Below are positions 52,627 through 63,100 of a stretch of 64,000 nt of DNA, one piece after another (the first letter of the stretch is position 1; each line of letters begins with the position of its first letter). Source of the stretch: Stentor coeruleus. Lineage: Eukaryota > Ciliophora > Heterotrichea > Heterotrichida > Stentoridae. The position numbers and the translations under genes were made by a program. The notes beneath the pieces are model-generated. The model had not been told where the DNA came from and made no database searches. It worked only from the letters and a program-made list of their open reading frames with translations. The stretch covers positions 62,001 to 126,000 of the forward strand of contig MPUH01000017.1 of assembly GCA_001970955.1 (NCBI GenBank). The letters are read 5' to 3'.

Positions 52627-53263
52627 AGGTAGTTATTATTCGCATAATTAGAGTTATTTTTATTTTTTTTAAAGTAGTGTTATTAACAGCAAAAGAGATG
52701 AGATAACAATTGGGTTTATGATAATGGGTGATTTTTATTAGAAGAAACAAGTCTTGGGTTTTATAAGAATAGATGTTTATTATATGAAATTTTTATAATA
52801 CATTTTATGTGATTTATTTGTGTTATGATGATATTTTTAGTTTTAGATAGTTTAATAAGCTTTGTAAGATTTTACATTGGTTTCATAAAATATATCGATT
52901 TGATTATTTAGGATTTTTGCTTATAGGATATATTTTTTCTAGCTTGATTTACTTTTGAATATATATATAAATCCTTAAAAATAACTTGTAATATAAATCC
53001 AATCGTTAAAATATTATAGCATCACATAAACAGACCATGTAAATATCCTAACACATTATCTCATAAAACTAATCAACCCAAGGTATTTTTTTTTTCAATC
53101 TTAAACTTCACATACCTCTATTCCTAAAAAAATTTATCTATAAATATTTTATCACATACCAATATACCTCATCTTTTTCCAATAAATCATTCTACTTCTC
53201 ACATCTCATCCAAATAAATCTTTCAGTTCTAATAAAATCTTTTATTCAAAAAAATATAATAAT
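52627..53263. other. Intergenic region between divergent genes
   Basis: The plus strand is G-containing and C-poor to about 52960, then C-rich and G-poor to 53263, again matching 5' flanks of a minus- and a plus-strand gene. No coding or RNA feature is seen. Confidence 0.65.
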
Positions 53264-54568
53264 ATGTCTTTACTAGTTTTTATTAACCCCAGCATATACT
53301 CTGAAAATCTTAACCTCGAGCTTATCCTCAAGCAAAAATCAATCGAAGGTAAAAAATTCCAAGCTTATCTTCCAAGCAACTTCCCTTTATCCATAAAACT
53401 TTTATTTCAAGATTTAGATTTTTCTACATTTCCTCAAAAAGATGAAGATGTCCACCCCTCATCTTCTGATTCTAGGAATTCATATGAAAAACATTTAGAT
53501 TTCATCCGCAACGTATTATTATCAAGCAATTTCATAGTTTTTTTAGCAGAAGCTGAATTTTTAATATACTTTTCAGGAGAACTTTTAAAAATAACATCAA
53601 GATCAGGACCAGATACTCTTATAGCTATTTATACCTCAGTTGAAAATGGTTGGGATGAAGATATTTTAACCCGAAATGACATACCTTTAAAACATTTGCC
53701 TGTATTAATGCCAAAAACATATGATGATGATAAATATGCTGAATTTGTTATAAAAAAGTCTGTAGAGTTGAATAAAATAAAAATTTTGGACTTTGAGACT
53801 ATAAAACGAGAATTTATTTTGTGTACTCGTTGTATATCTAGATCAGTGAATAAAGTTGTAAAAAGTAATATTCAGGAAATCATAGGGAAAACAATTGAAA
53901 CTGAAGAGAATATTAAAGACAAATTACAGGAAATAATGCAAAAAACATGTCAAATGAGTGATCAGGTACAAGAAATGAATAGGGTTATTGTAGAAAGCAT
54001 TCCTCAAGTCAGATCAAAACCCTCATTTCCTGATTTATCTTTAGCTACAAATACAATATTAGAATTTGACCCACAATCTATTATCCTTGAAGAATCCCAG
54101 TCAGAAAACCGAACTTTTCATGTATTTAAAATCGAAAATACAACAGAAAAACCTTTGAATCATTTAAAACTTTATATAAAAGAAGCTAGAAGATGCATTG
54201 AAAACTTTGAACTCAACCCTAAAGAGATTAGAAACATGGTTATTAAACATGAATATGATCAGTTAGAAAATCATGGGAAATTAACTATACAAGTTATATC
54301 ATGCTCAATGCCATTAAGTAATTCTGTTACTGTTGGGCTTTTAGATTTATCATTATTAAGAAAAGAGTTTTCATGGGCAGTTGTTGTGTCGAATCGATTT
54401 ATTAAAAGAGATAAGTGTGAGATGCATGTGAATAAGAAAAAAGTTAAGGATTTTAATATAGGACATTTTAATAAATTTGAGCTTGATATTAGAGATTATG
54501 CTGAAGCAGAAACTATTGAAGTTTTATGGGATAAGAAACTGATTTCTAATACTCTTAAACTTAAGTAA
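53264..54568 (+). CDS. Hypothetical protein with central coiled coil
   Basis: 434 residues, one exon. Residues 1-175 look like a globular alpha/beta domain (LLVFINPSIYSENL, RNVLLSSNFIVFLAEAEF, DTLIAIYTSVENGWDE). Residues ~185-260 are helical, with a probable coiled coil (ETEENIKDKLQEIMQKTCQM). Residues ~275-434 are beta-rich, with alternating strands like a C2- or Ig-type sandwich (FHVFKIENTTEKPLNHLKLY). No family was recognised. It starts a G-rich 3' flank (18 G and no C in 54661-54720). Confidence 0.65.
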   Translation: MSLLVFINPSIYSENLNLELILKQKSIEGKKFQAYLPSNFPLSIKLLFQDLDFSTFPQKDEDVHPSSSDSRNSYEKHLDFIRNVLLSSNFIVFLAEAEFLIYFSGELLKITSRSGPDTLIAIYTSVENGWDEDILTRNDIPLKHLPVLMPKTYDDDKYAEFVIKKSVELNKIKILDFETIKREFILCTRCISRSVNKVVKSNIQEIIGKTIETEENIKDKLQEIMQKTCQMSDQVQEMNRVIVESIPQVRSKPSFPDLSLATNTILEFDPQSIILEESQSENRTFHVFKIENTTEKPLNHLKLYIKEARRCIENFELNPKEIRNMVIKHEYDQLENHGKLTIQVISCSMPLSNSVTVGLLDLSLLRKEFSWAVVVSNRFIKRDKCEMHVNKKKVKDFNIGHFNKFELDIRDYAEAETIEVLWDKKLISNTLKLK

Positions 54569-55186
54569 TAAGTATAGGGGATTATTTTTATAAGGGGAGA
54601 AATAAGGTGTGAGATTTATATGTTTTGGTTTTTAAGAATACTGGATGAGATTATGAAATAAGAGGAGAAGGGTTTTTTAATTTTGTTAGGAAATAGGATA
54701 GGAGTTTTTTGGAGTTTTTTTTGATATTGATAGTTGGGGGTTTGTAGTTTTAAGGTTTATGGATTTGAAAAATAAAAAATAGTGGGAATAATTTAAATGA
54801 TTGTGACTTTTATGGGTAATGAGGCTTGTGGGTATTTGAAGGAATATTAGGAAATGCAATTGGATTGGTTTTTTTGATATTAGGAAGCGATGTTGAGGAA
54901 TTTTTATATTTTTAAGTTGAAATATAAAAATTGCATTGAAAAAGGTAGTATAAATGTGTATATAAATGTTGTATTTACTATGTATATATTATTATATTAT
55001 TATAATGTCAATTATTTGCTTGAAATTTTGGTAATTCTTACCGTTTCAGTATTAGTATTGAGTATGATTGCACTAATAAAAATTTGGGACATTAAAGTAT
55101 TATATGTCCCAGGAAATACAGGAATAAGTTTCGATAATTAAATTTTTTTCGTATCTTCCCTTAACTTAAGAATTTATATTCCTAAC
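54569..55186. other. Intergenic region between convergent genes, G-rich then mixed
   Basis: The first ~320 bp after the plus-strand stop have many G and almost no C. A hydrophobic 83-codon frame at 54890-55141 is present but lacks the C-rich 5' flank seen before real genes here and has no known relative, so I do not call it. Confidence 0.55.
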
Positions 55187-55678
55187 TTATTTGAGCTTAT
55201 TTTCGAAATATTCTTCTATAAATCGTCTAATCATAAACTGATTTCTTAGGGTTTTTTCTTTTACCCCTGACGCAAAAATCAGAAAATGCCTTCCATCCAC
55301 GACGTTGATTTCAAGACTATAGCATTTTGTTGACTTTCCTGACTCCTTAAGTTTGACATTAACAATCTGCCCTAAAGCAAACCTGCTAAATTTTTTCAAA
55401 ATCAGCATTCTTATCTCTATTAAAAAAGACTCATCTCCATCAACTGCTACTAATTCAAGCTTTTCATACTTGCTGATGTACATACATACAGAAAACATAA
55501 AGCAAAACGCTAGAGCTATAACAAATCTCCACCAAACACTATATATAGATTACCCTCCGCTTTCTTGAAGCTTTACAAGAGACCATAGAGATAATAAAAG
55601 ATATATTCCTGATACTATAAACATGTAAACAGGCCAGTTTGTCATAGTCAATACTTTTGGCTTTTTAGGAGGTTCCAT
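55187..55678 (-). CDS. Two-TM protein with small C-terminal domain, parent of nearby pseudogenes
   Basis: Two exons on the minus strand, 55678-55554 and 55538-55187, with a 15-nt intron (55539-55553, GTAATCTATATATAG); the spliced protein has 158 residues. TM1 is at residues ~14-35 (WPVYMFIVSGIYLLLSLWSL) and TM2 at ~45-63 (WRFVIALAFCFMFSVCMYIS), with a short loop between. The remaining ~95 residues form an alpha/beta domain (ELVAVDGDESFLIEIRMLIL, SLEINVVDGRHFLIFASG) with PH-like alternation. The N-terminal MEPPKKPKV is basic. No named family was recognised. A broken copy (58518-59040, +) and a 5' fragment (~56430-56530, -) lie within 4 kb. Confidence 0.72.
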
Positions 55679-56781
55679 AATTATTTATATAAATTTTTAA
55701 CCTATAATTATCAGTACTCATAGTTATGTTATGGGAAAAAGTAGATATAGATATTTAGTTTGTATTAAATAATAAGATTTTATCTTTTTTTTTTAAATTT
55801 ATATCATAATGAAGGTGATGTTTTTATAAAGTTATCATTTTTTCATATGGGAGAATGTATAATTTATTATATATTTTATTAGGCAAACTGTTTTTTGTAA
55901 TAAAAAATTCTAACTTTGATTGTGATAGAGAAAAAATATGAAAATAATAATATTTTAATTTTACTTAAGATTGTCTATACTAAAAGCATCTTTTTAATGT
56001 AAGATTGTTATATTATGGAAATATTTTTTGAAGTTGAATAGGAAACATTATAGCCCTAATGCTTTTAGAAAAAATTATTTGTAAAAAGTTTAGAGATTAT
56101 TTTTTCATATAAAAGTGTTATTTTAAAATCAAGACATATTATTATCTTCAAATATCTAAATTCTAATTTCTTAGTAAATTTAAACGAATACAAAATTTTC
56201 AAGATTATAAACTTAAATTGTGTAACAATAGCTTATTTAAGATGATTGACAATAAAGTTTAGAAATAATTTCTTATAGTTAATGATAATTACAGTTAGAA
56301 TCTAAGTAATAATTTTTGCTTTTATTAGACTTGATACTTTATAAAGAAATTGTATTGTGGAGAGTTAGAAAAATCATTATAGAATAATAAAAAATGATTC
56401 AAATTTGTAATGCTTCTAAATTGTTTGTTTAATAAAACACAAAAAAATAAGAAGTAAGAATTCTGATACAATAAGCAAATATACTGGCTAATTAGTCATT
56501 GCTAAAATTTTGGTTTTTTTAGAGTTCCATATTTCAAGTTTATATTCATCATATAACTACAACAAAATAACTATAAAAGCCAACTAAAAAAATCATGTTA
56601 CCATATAAAAAATCCTAATTTCCTCATCTATTGGCAAAACTTAGCCTCTAAACTCAATGCCAAAGAAATCTAAAACTAAAAATTATCACATAAAAACCCT
56701 GCCATCCCATTCAAAAAAAAACCCAAAATTCTAGCATAACCTTACATACTTTAAACATACAATTAACCTATAATCTTACCA
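55679..56781. other. Intergenic region holding a decayed copy of the two-TM gene
   Basis: About 1.1 kb upstream of the two-TM gene. It is AT-rich, and the minus strand at ~56430-56530 carries a fragment of a second copy of that gene (see the separate entry). Nothing else was recognised. Confidence 0.6.
56430..56530 (-). pseudogene. 5' fragment of a decayed two-TM gene copy
   Basis: On the minus strand, starting at 56530, ATGGAACTCTAAAAAAACCA continues in register with the 5' end of the two-TM gene (MEPPKKPK...). The match runs on through CAATGACTAATTAGCC, where the intact gene has CTATGACAAACTGGCC. The intact gene's Trp codon TGG is a TAG stop here and in the other broken copy, so the two pseudocopies share derived changes. 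Similarity fades after ~100 bp. It is a host-gene relic. Confidence 0.7.
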
Positions 56782-58239
56782 TTATTGACGAATCCTTAAA
56801 TTTTTCCTATTGTTTTTAGGTTTAAAATTGGCATAGCAAGCTCCACTTACATCAATTTTAGGTAAATAGCCTTCCCGTATTTTCCCATTACTCACTTTAC
56901 ACATACTAGGTGGTCTTGGTGTAGTAGCTTTAACCTTAACCACCGTATTAAAATTCTGAATCCTCCCATTAGGAGACAAACTATAAAATCTTTTAGGTGG
57001 ATCCGTGCTAATATTTCTTTCATGTCTTGTCTTAGTAAAATGTTTCCTTTCATATCTAAATTTCTCTATATAATCCGCTCCACTTATACTTTCACTTTTT
57101 CTATTTTTTTTAGCTGTTTGAAATATAGATAAAAGATCATCTCCATTATAAACTCCTAATAAAGAGTTTTTTGACTTTATTTCATCTTTTTGATACCCAT
57201 TATCATCATTTATTACCCCTCCATTTAGTATATGTCTTTTTAGTAATAAATAATAACATGTTGTCACTTCATTATGTTTATCAGCTTCTAAGCATTTTTT
57301 CGCATATTCAAGGTTGTAATTATAATTTTCTAAGAGCTTTAAGGTTTGATTATGGACTTTTATATGATCATAACCTATTAAAATACCTAGTTTTGGCTGT
57401 TCGGGTATTTGTTGATACCAAACATGTGAACGGATACTGGTGAGTGTAAAACGTTGTTGAGGGTCTGTATTGAGGATGTTTTTTAAGAAGTCTTTTGCAT
57501 CTTTTGATATGAAATTTGGGAAAATGTAGTCACCAGCAAGGATTTTTTTGTATAGCTGAGAAGTATTAGGATCTTCAAATGGTAAATATCCACAAACCAT
57601 GGCAAATAATATCACCCCTGCACTCCATATGTCAACTTCTAGACCTTTATAACGTTTTCCAGCTATCATTTCTGGAGCTGCGTAACAAGGACTTCCACAT
57701 GCGGTTTTTAATGATTCGTCGGGTTTGTAAGTGTTGCTAAGGCCAAAATCGACTATTTTTATGTTTTTGTTTTCGTCTAAGAGTAGGTTTTCTGGTTTTA
57801 AGTCACGGTGGACTATGTTGAGTTTATGGATGTATTCGATTCCTGAGATGATTTGATGGAAAAAATCACAAGATTCTTGTTCTGGTAATTTGGTATGTTT
57901 TACAATATAATCAAACAGTTCACCACCACTGGCATACTCCATAATTAGGTAGAGTTTTTTTGGGGTTTCTATGATTTCATATAATTGAATGATATTTGGA
58001 TGCCTTATAAGTTTTAGTATATGTATTTCTCTTGATACTCGTTCAACATCAGAAACATCACAGATTCTTTCTTTTTCCAAAACTTTTATGGCAACTTTTT
58101 CTTGAGTTTTTATATGCACGCCAAGTTTGACTTTTCCGAAAGTCCCTTCTCCTAAGGTTTTGCTGATTTCATATGAACCAATAATAAAGCTTGACTTTGA
58201 AGGAGATTTTTCACAGGTAGTCCTATATGTAGATTACAT
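56782..58239 (-). CDS. SNF1/AMPK-type serine/threonine kinase
   Basis: Two exons on the minus strand; the first contributes only two coding bases. The 15-nt intron (58223-58237, GTAATCTACATATAG) lies between AT and G of the start codon. The spliced protein has 480 residues, starting MTTCEKSPSKSS. The kinase domain has GEGTFGKV (25-32), VAIKVLEKER with K47, IVHRDLKPENLLLD (D141), DFG (159-161) and LKTACGSPCYAAPE with activation-loop Thr174, the equivalent of the AMPK Thr phosphorylated by LKB1-like kinases. A UBA-like helical segment follows at ~285-330 (NYNYNLEYAKKCLEADKHNE), typical of AMPK-related kinases. The C-terminal ~150 residues are basic. Its catalytic residues are all intact. It is likely an energy/stress-sensing kinase. 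Confidence 0.9.
58223..58237 (-). other. 15-nt intron splitting the kinase start codon
   Basis: On the minus strand, ...AAAAAT then GTAATCTACATATAG then GACTACC. Before splicing, the first ATG is followed immediately by TAA. After splicing, A and T of the upstream exon join the G of the downstream exon to make ATG, and the frame continues into an intact kinase. Confidence 0.85.
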
Positions 58240-58517
58240 TTTTATAGTATTTTATGGTTATGAAGGATTTTATGGCCTTATTTTTTTACGATTCCAATTA
58301 TTTTGGAAAATCTGATAGGAAATGATGAAGATTTTTTCTGAAATCAGAACAAGAAAATATGTTTGCATTAATATTTTAATAATGATTTATAAATGAGATC
58401 GCTTAAATAGAGGCTAATATTTACGGAAATTTTAGTTTATTAAATATTCTTATTTTTCTTATCTTGAATGCTTGTAAAATATTTATTGTTTACTCTTAAG
58501 TTAATATCATAATAAGT
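58240..58517. other. Intergenic region upstream of the kinase gene
   Basis: AT-rich 5' flank of the kinase gene up to the start of the decayed two-TM copy. No promoter motif could be supported. Confidence 0.55.
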
Positions 58518-59040
58518 ATGGAACTTCTAAAAATCCCCAGAATTATAGCAATGACAAGTTAGCCTGTATTTTATCAGGCTTATATTTTTTTTCTCTTTGA
58601 TTATTATTAAACTTCAAGAAAACTGAGGGTATATTTTATATAATAACAAAAGTATTGAATTTAATATAAAGTTGGTAGAGATATGTTATTGTTTAATCAT
58701 CTACCTTTATGTTTGCATATGCATATTAGAAATATGAAAAACTTTATTTAGTTACAATTGATGAAGCTAAATCTTTTCTGATAGAGATAAGAATGCTTTT
58801 TTTTTGGAAAAAATTAGTAAATTCACTTTAGGAATTGTTAATGCTTAGCTAAGGATTTAGGAAAATCATATAAGTGCTATACTATTAAAATAAACATTGT
58901 AGATGGTAAGCATTTCAAATTTTTGCTTCAGGAGTGAAGAAAAAAAACCCCTTCATAATCAGTTTATGATAAGAAGGCTTATAGTCAGCTTATGATAAGT
59001 AGGTTCATAGAAGAATACTTTAAAAAAGCTAAAATAAGTT
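58518..59040 (+). pseudogene. Broken copy of the two-TM gene
   Basis: The plus strand aligns along its full length with the coding strand of the two-TM gene at 55187-55678. It begins ATGGAACTTCTAAAAATCCC and continues through GCAATGACAAGTTAGCCTGT (Trp to TAG), TGATAGAGATAAGAATGCT and GTAGATGGTAAGCATTTC. It ends in a 26-bp tandem duplication (CAG(T/C)TTATGATAAG) before GAAGAATACTTTAAAAAAGC. It carries an extra ~30 bp at the intron site, several stops and shifted frames, so it is not functional. It is inverted relative to the intact gene. Confidence 0.88.
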
Positions 59041-60152
59041 AAAACTACCACTTTAAGCATAAGAGAATATGATAATATTTTCTGATAAGGATTGACAAAA
59101 TACTTTTCTATTTATTGCATCAAAATTAAGTTAAACAAAAAGCAAAAAACCTTAATGTATAATCTTATGAAAAACATTTCATAAAAATTGGTGAAAATCG
59201 AAATTTTTAACTATAGTTCTTTTAAAAGCATTCTATAAAGGAATATAACATTAATAATAATTATAAGACTTATAAGATTGCACGAAAACCATTTTAAATG
59301 ATCCTATTAAGCATTCAAAGTAATTATTATCATATTTATTATGCTTAATATAAAAAGTATATATAATCATGGTAGAATAATTTTGCAAGGCTTGATTTGT
59401 ATATCCATATCTCAAAAAATTAAGAAGTACCTCTCTAAGACATAATTTACAAATATTTTTATAAAATATAGTTCAAAATACAACATATGGGAAAATTTTC
59501 TTTTTATGATTTGGAGGGGAAATAATATGATGAGATTCTATCTAATATATTAGAAGAATATCCCTATAGATAAGATTATGATAATAATACTAGCTTCTAA
59601 TAAGAATTAAAATTTAAATATATGAGGTATGCTGCTTATATAATATAATAACTAGAATTTAATATAAAGTTTATAATATAAAAGGTTTCGATGGAAAATG
59701 GGAAGATTTTTAGTCTTCTATTAAATTTATGTAATAATTCGCATTCTGGTAGGGTTCTTAATAATCATTGTAATAATTCTATTAGACTTCATTGATGAAT
59801 ACACTTTGGATTTATCGACCTGATAAAGACTTCATTTCTTCTCCTATAAAATGGTTTAAAATAATTTCCTAAATTCAACTCTAGCCTATTTGGTCTGCAT
59901 TTCCAAATCTTTTTCCAACTCAAACATTCAATCAGTTTCTCCATAGGCAAAAAAATTATATAAATTTTTCTAGACTTATTTGCAAATATTCTAATTATCC
60001 TTAGTTTGCATAAAAAAGCCTATTATAAATTCGATAAAAAGGACAATTTTTTTACCTAATTTATCAATATAAACTTTTCTGACTTGGCTTAATTTTCTCC
60101 AGGACCAAAAATTATAGTCTAATTCTCATACTAAAAATAACTCCTATAAAAT
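59041..60152. other. Gene-poor AT-rich stretch
   Basis: About 1.1 kb between the pseudogene and the next gene. It is C-rich and G-poor from ~59870 to 60152, as expected for the 5' flank of a plus-strand gene. Nothing else was supported. Confidence 0.6.
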
Positions 60153-63100
60153 ATGTTCACCACATTCTTGGCTTTGATAGTCCTCACAACCGCTAAATAT
60201 CTCAAGTTCATAGATGTTTCAATAGTAATTTCTATTTAGTCATCAGGCGTTTGTACTGGAACTATAAAAGTTTATGATGATTCCGATAACCAAATCTCGA
60301 TTTCTCAGTTGAAAATCTGGATATATATTGTCCCAGAAGCAGTTTTAGCATCTGATAATGAATTACTCACAGATAATGGGCAGGTTACTTTTAGTGTAAG
60401 CATTGCATATGCTGGAAATTTACAGTTAATAGCCTCAACCAAAAATTATGAAAGTGCTTATAGCGATATTTTGACTAGTTCAGTAAGTTCAGGCTATGAA
60501 ATGACTCTTAACCCTAGTAAAAAAACTGTTTCTGCTAATGAAAATTTCCAAATTGAAATTGGCTTGACTCAATCATCAGCAAAAGTTATCTGTAATTTCA
60601 ATTTAAATGAAATTTTTGGAGCGGAAATCAGCGGAACAGTATCAGCTAATAATGTTGAAAATAATATTAATTTGGATGTTTCACTTTCTAATTTAGGAGT
60701 GAATCAAATTATTGCTCAATGCTATTCTTCTGACTTACTAAAATATTTTACTAAAACTGTGATAATTATAGTAAATGAATCTGATCAATACAACATCAAA
60801 ATATACTGTAATCAAGAAGTAAAATATATATAGAGTTACTATATATCAACCTATTTCTATATTTTTGCAGATATTTATGATAGCAATAATGGTCTTGTTA
60901 GTTTATCATCATTTACTATGAGTCTTGAAGCTATCGGACCTCCTGGACTTTATGGTTTAACAAAGAACACCTTTACTGGATTTCATGGTTCTTTTGTATT
61001 CCTTTCTGTAATGAATTTAGGTATCTATCGTTTTTACGTCAGCATTTTTGATACTCATTTCGCAGTTACTTCATTGATTTATTATACATCAACAGACACT
61101 GAAAAATATGTCAAGTTATCTTTGCCAGATGTAAAAAATAAGTAGATTAATATTGGGACTGCTTTTACAGCTTCTGCAACTATTTACAAAGGATTATCAA
61201 TTTCAACTGATAGTTCTTTTAGTATTTGTATATTTTTATATCCAAGCACTGCAACACTTTCAGGAAGTACTTCAGGTACAACAACAAACGGGGTTTATGA
61301 TTTTAATGACTTGGTTATTACATCTACAGGGGTTTTTACTATCATGGCAGTTTGTAGCACATGCCGTAGCGAGCTTTCAAAAACTTTTACTGTCATGGTA
61401 AACTACCTTGAAATAAATTTATCATCAGAAAATGTAATATATATTCAGACCTATATTATAAATTCTCCTTTGGCTATAACACTTAAAGTTTATACTGATT
61501 CAGCTTTGACACAATTAGAAACTAGTAGCCTTGTTGTATCATTAACAATCTCAAGTAGTATTGAAACATTATATGAAAGCAATGCTTATATCAACAATGG
61601 TAAAGCCACTTTTTCAAATATAATAATTTCTGTATTAGGGACACATACAGCTAAAGCAAAACTTGTTAGTGCAAGCGATAAAACTAAAACAATTGAAATT
61701 ATTGGATATTTCATAGTAATAGACTTTCAAAACACTATAGTATTTTCTATATAGCCAAAAACTGTACAATCAGAATTATCAGTTACTGGAACATTATATA
61801 AAGACCAAGCACTGACTGAAAAATGTACCGACACTGGCTTGACTATAAACTTTTCTTTAGACCCAACAGGATCTTTTTCAGGTACATCTTGTAAAACCAG
61901 TGATTCAGGTGTTGTGGTTTTCAGTGGAATGATTATATTATCAGGAGGGACTTTTAAGGTAAAGCTTTATGGGACTGAAATTGTAACAACCTTTTCACAA
62001 GAGTTTACTGTTAATGATTTATATTTGAAGATTGTGTTTACAGATGAAATTGTAAGAAATATTTAGCCAAAATATACAAATCAAAATTTTAATGTTAAAG
62101 TAGAATTGTATCTTGATAGAAATTTAATTGAAGCTTATACAGATGGGAGTTATAATATTGAGTTTATAATTACTGAAGTGAGTAAAAATGAAATTTTCAT
62201 TGAGAGTAGTGTTAATACAGCAAATGGGTTAGTCGCTTTAGGACCTTTACTGATTAACAAACTTGGAAAATATCAGTTTTTAGCTAAGGGTGATGGATTA
62301 ACAAGCTATCAATATGAAAGCAATTTACAAATTAACTGTCCACCAGATGAATATGAATTTTCTAATCAATGCATAGTATGTCCAGATCAAAGCGCATTTA
62401 ATTATACCACTGAGCAGTGTGAATGTGAGTCAGAAGGTTATATGATAAATAACACATGCTATTTCTGTGAAGTACAAGGATCTTCTTATAGTACAACTAC
62501 TGAAAGTTGTGAATGTCCAGAAAGGGATTATATTAAAGATAATACTTGCACATCTTGTGAAATAATAAACTCAAATTATAATTCTGTATCAGAAATCTGT
62601 GAATGCGCAAATAATGAATATGTTTTAAACAACACTTGTACTCCTTGCGAAATTGTAGGGTCTTTATATAATAATGTAAGTGATCAATGCGAATGCGCTT
62701 TTAACGAATATATTGAAAATAATTCGTGTATTGAATGTGAGGTGAGTGGATCGTTTTATAACAAAACAAGTGACAAATGTGAATGCGCAAATAATGAATA
62801 TGTTTTAAACAACACTTGTACTCCTTGCGAAATTGTAGGGTCTTTATATAATAAAGTAAGTGATCAATGCGAATGCGCTTTTAACGAATATATTGAAAAT
62901 AATTCGTGTATTGAATGTGAGGTGAATGGATCGTTTTATAACAAAACAAGTGACAAATGTGAATGCGCTGTAGATGAATACATCTTATCAAACACCTGCA
63001 CTAAATGTCCAGTCAAAGGTTCTTTATTTAATCAAGTATCTCAAACTTGTGAATGTCCACAAGATTTTCAAGCAATAGAAAATCTTTGTCAAAACTGTGA

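Noticed and set aside
54890-55141. An 83-codon hydrophobic plus-strand frame.
   Set aside because: It is preceded by a G-rich, C-free stretch rather than the C-rich 5' flank typical of plus-strand genes here. It remains a possible small membrane protein but is not supported.
60153-62066. Reassigned stop codons (TAG read as Gln, as in many ciliates).
   Set aside because: Every TAG interrupting this gene is the last codon of a 15-nt GT...TAG segment. Standard stops end all other genes, so splicing explains the pattern and recoding does not.
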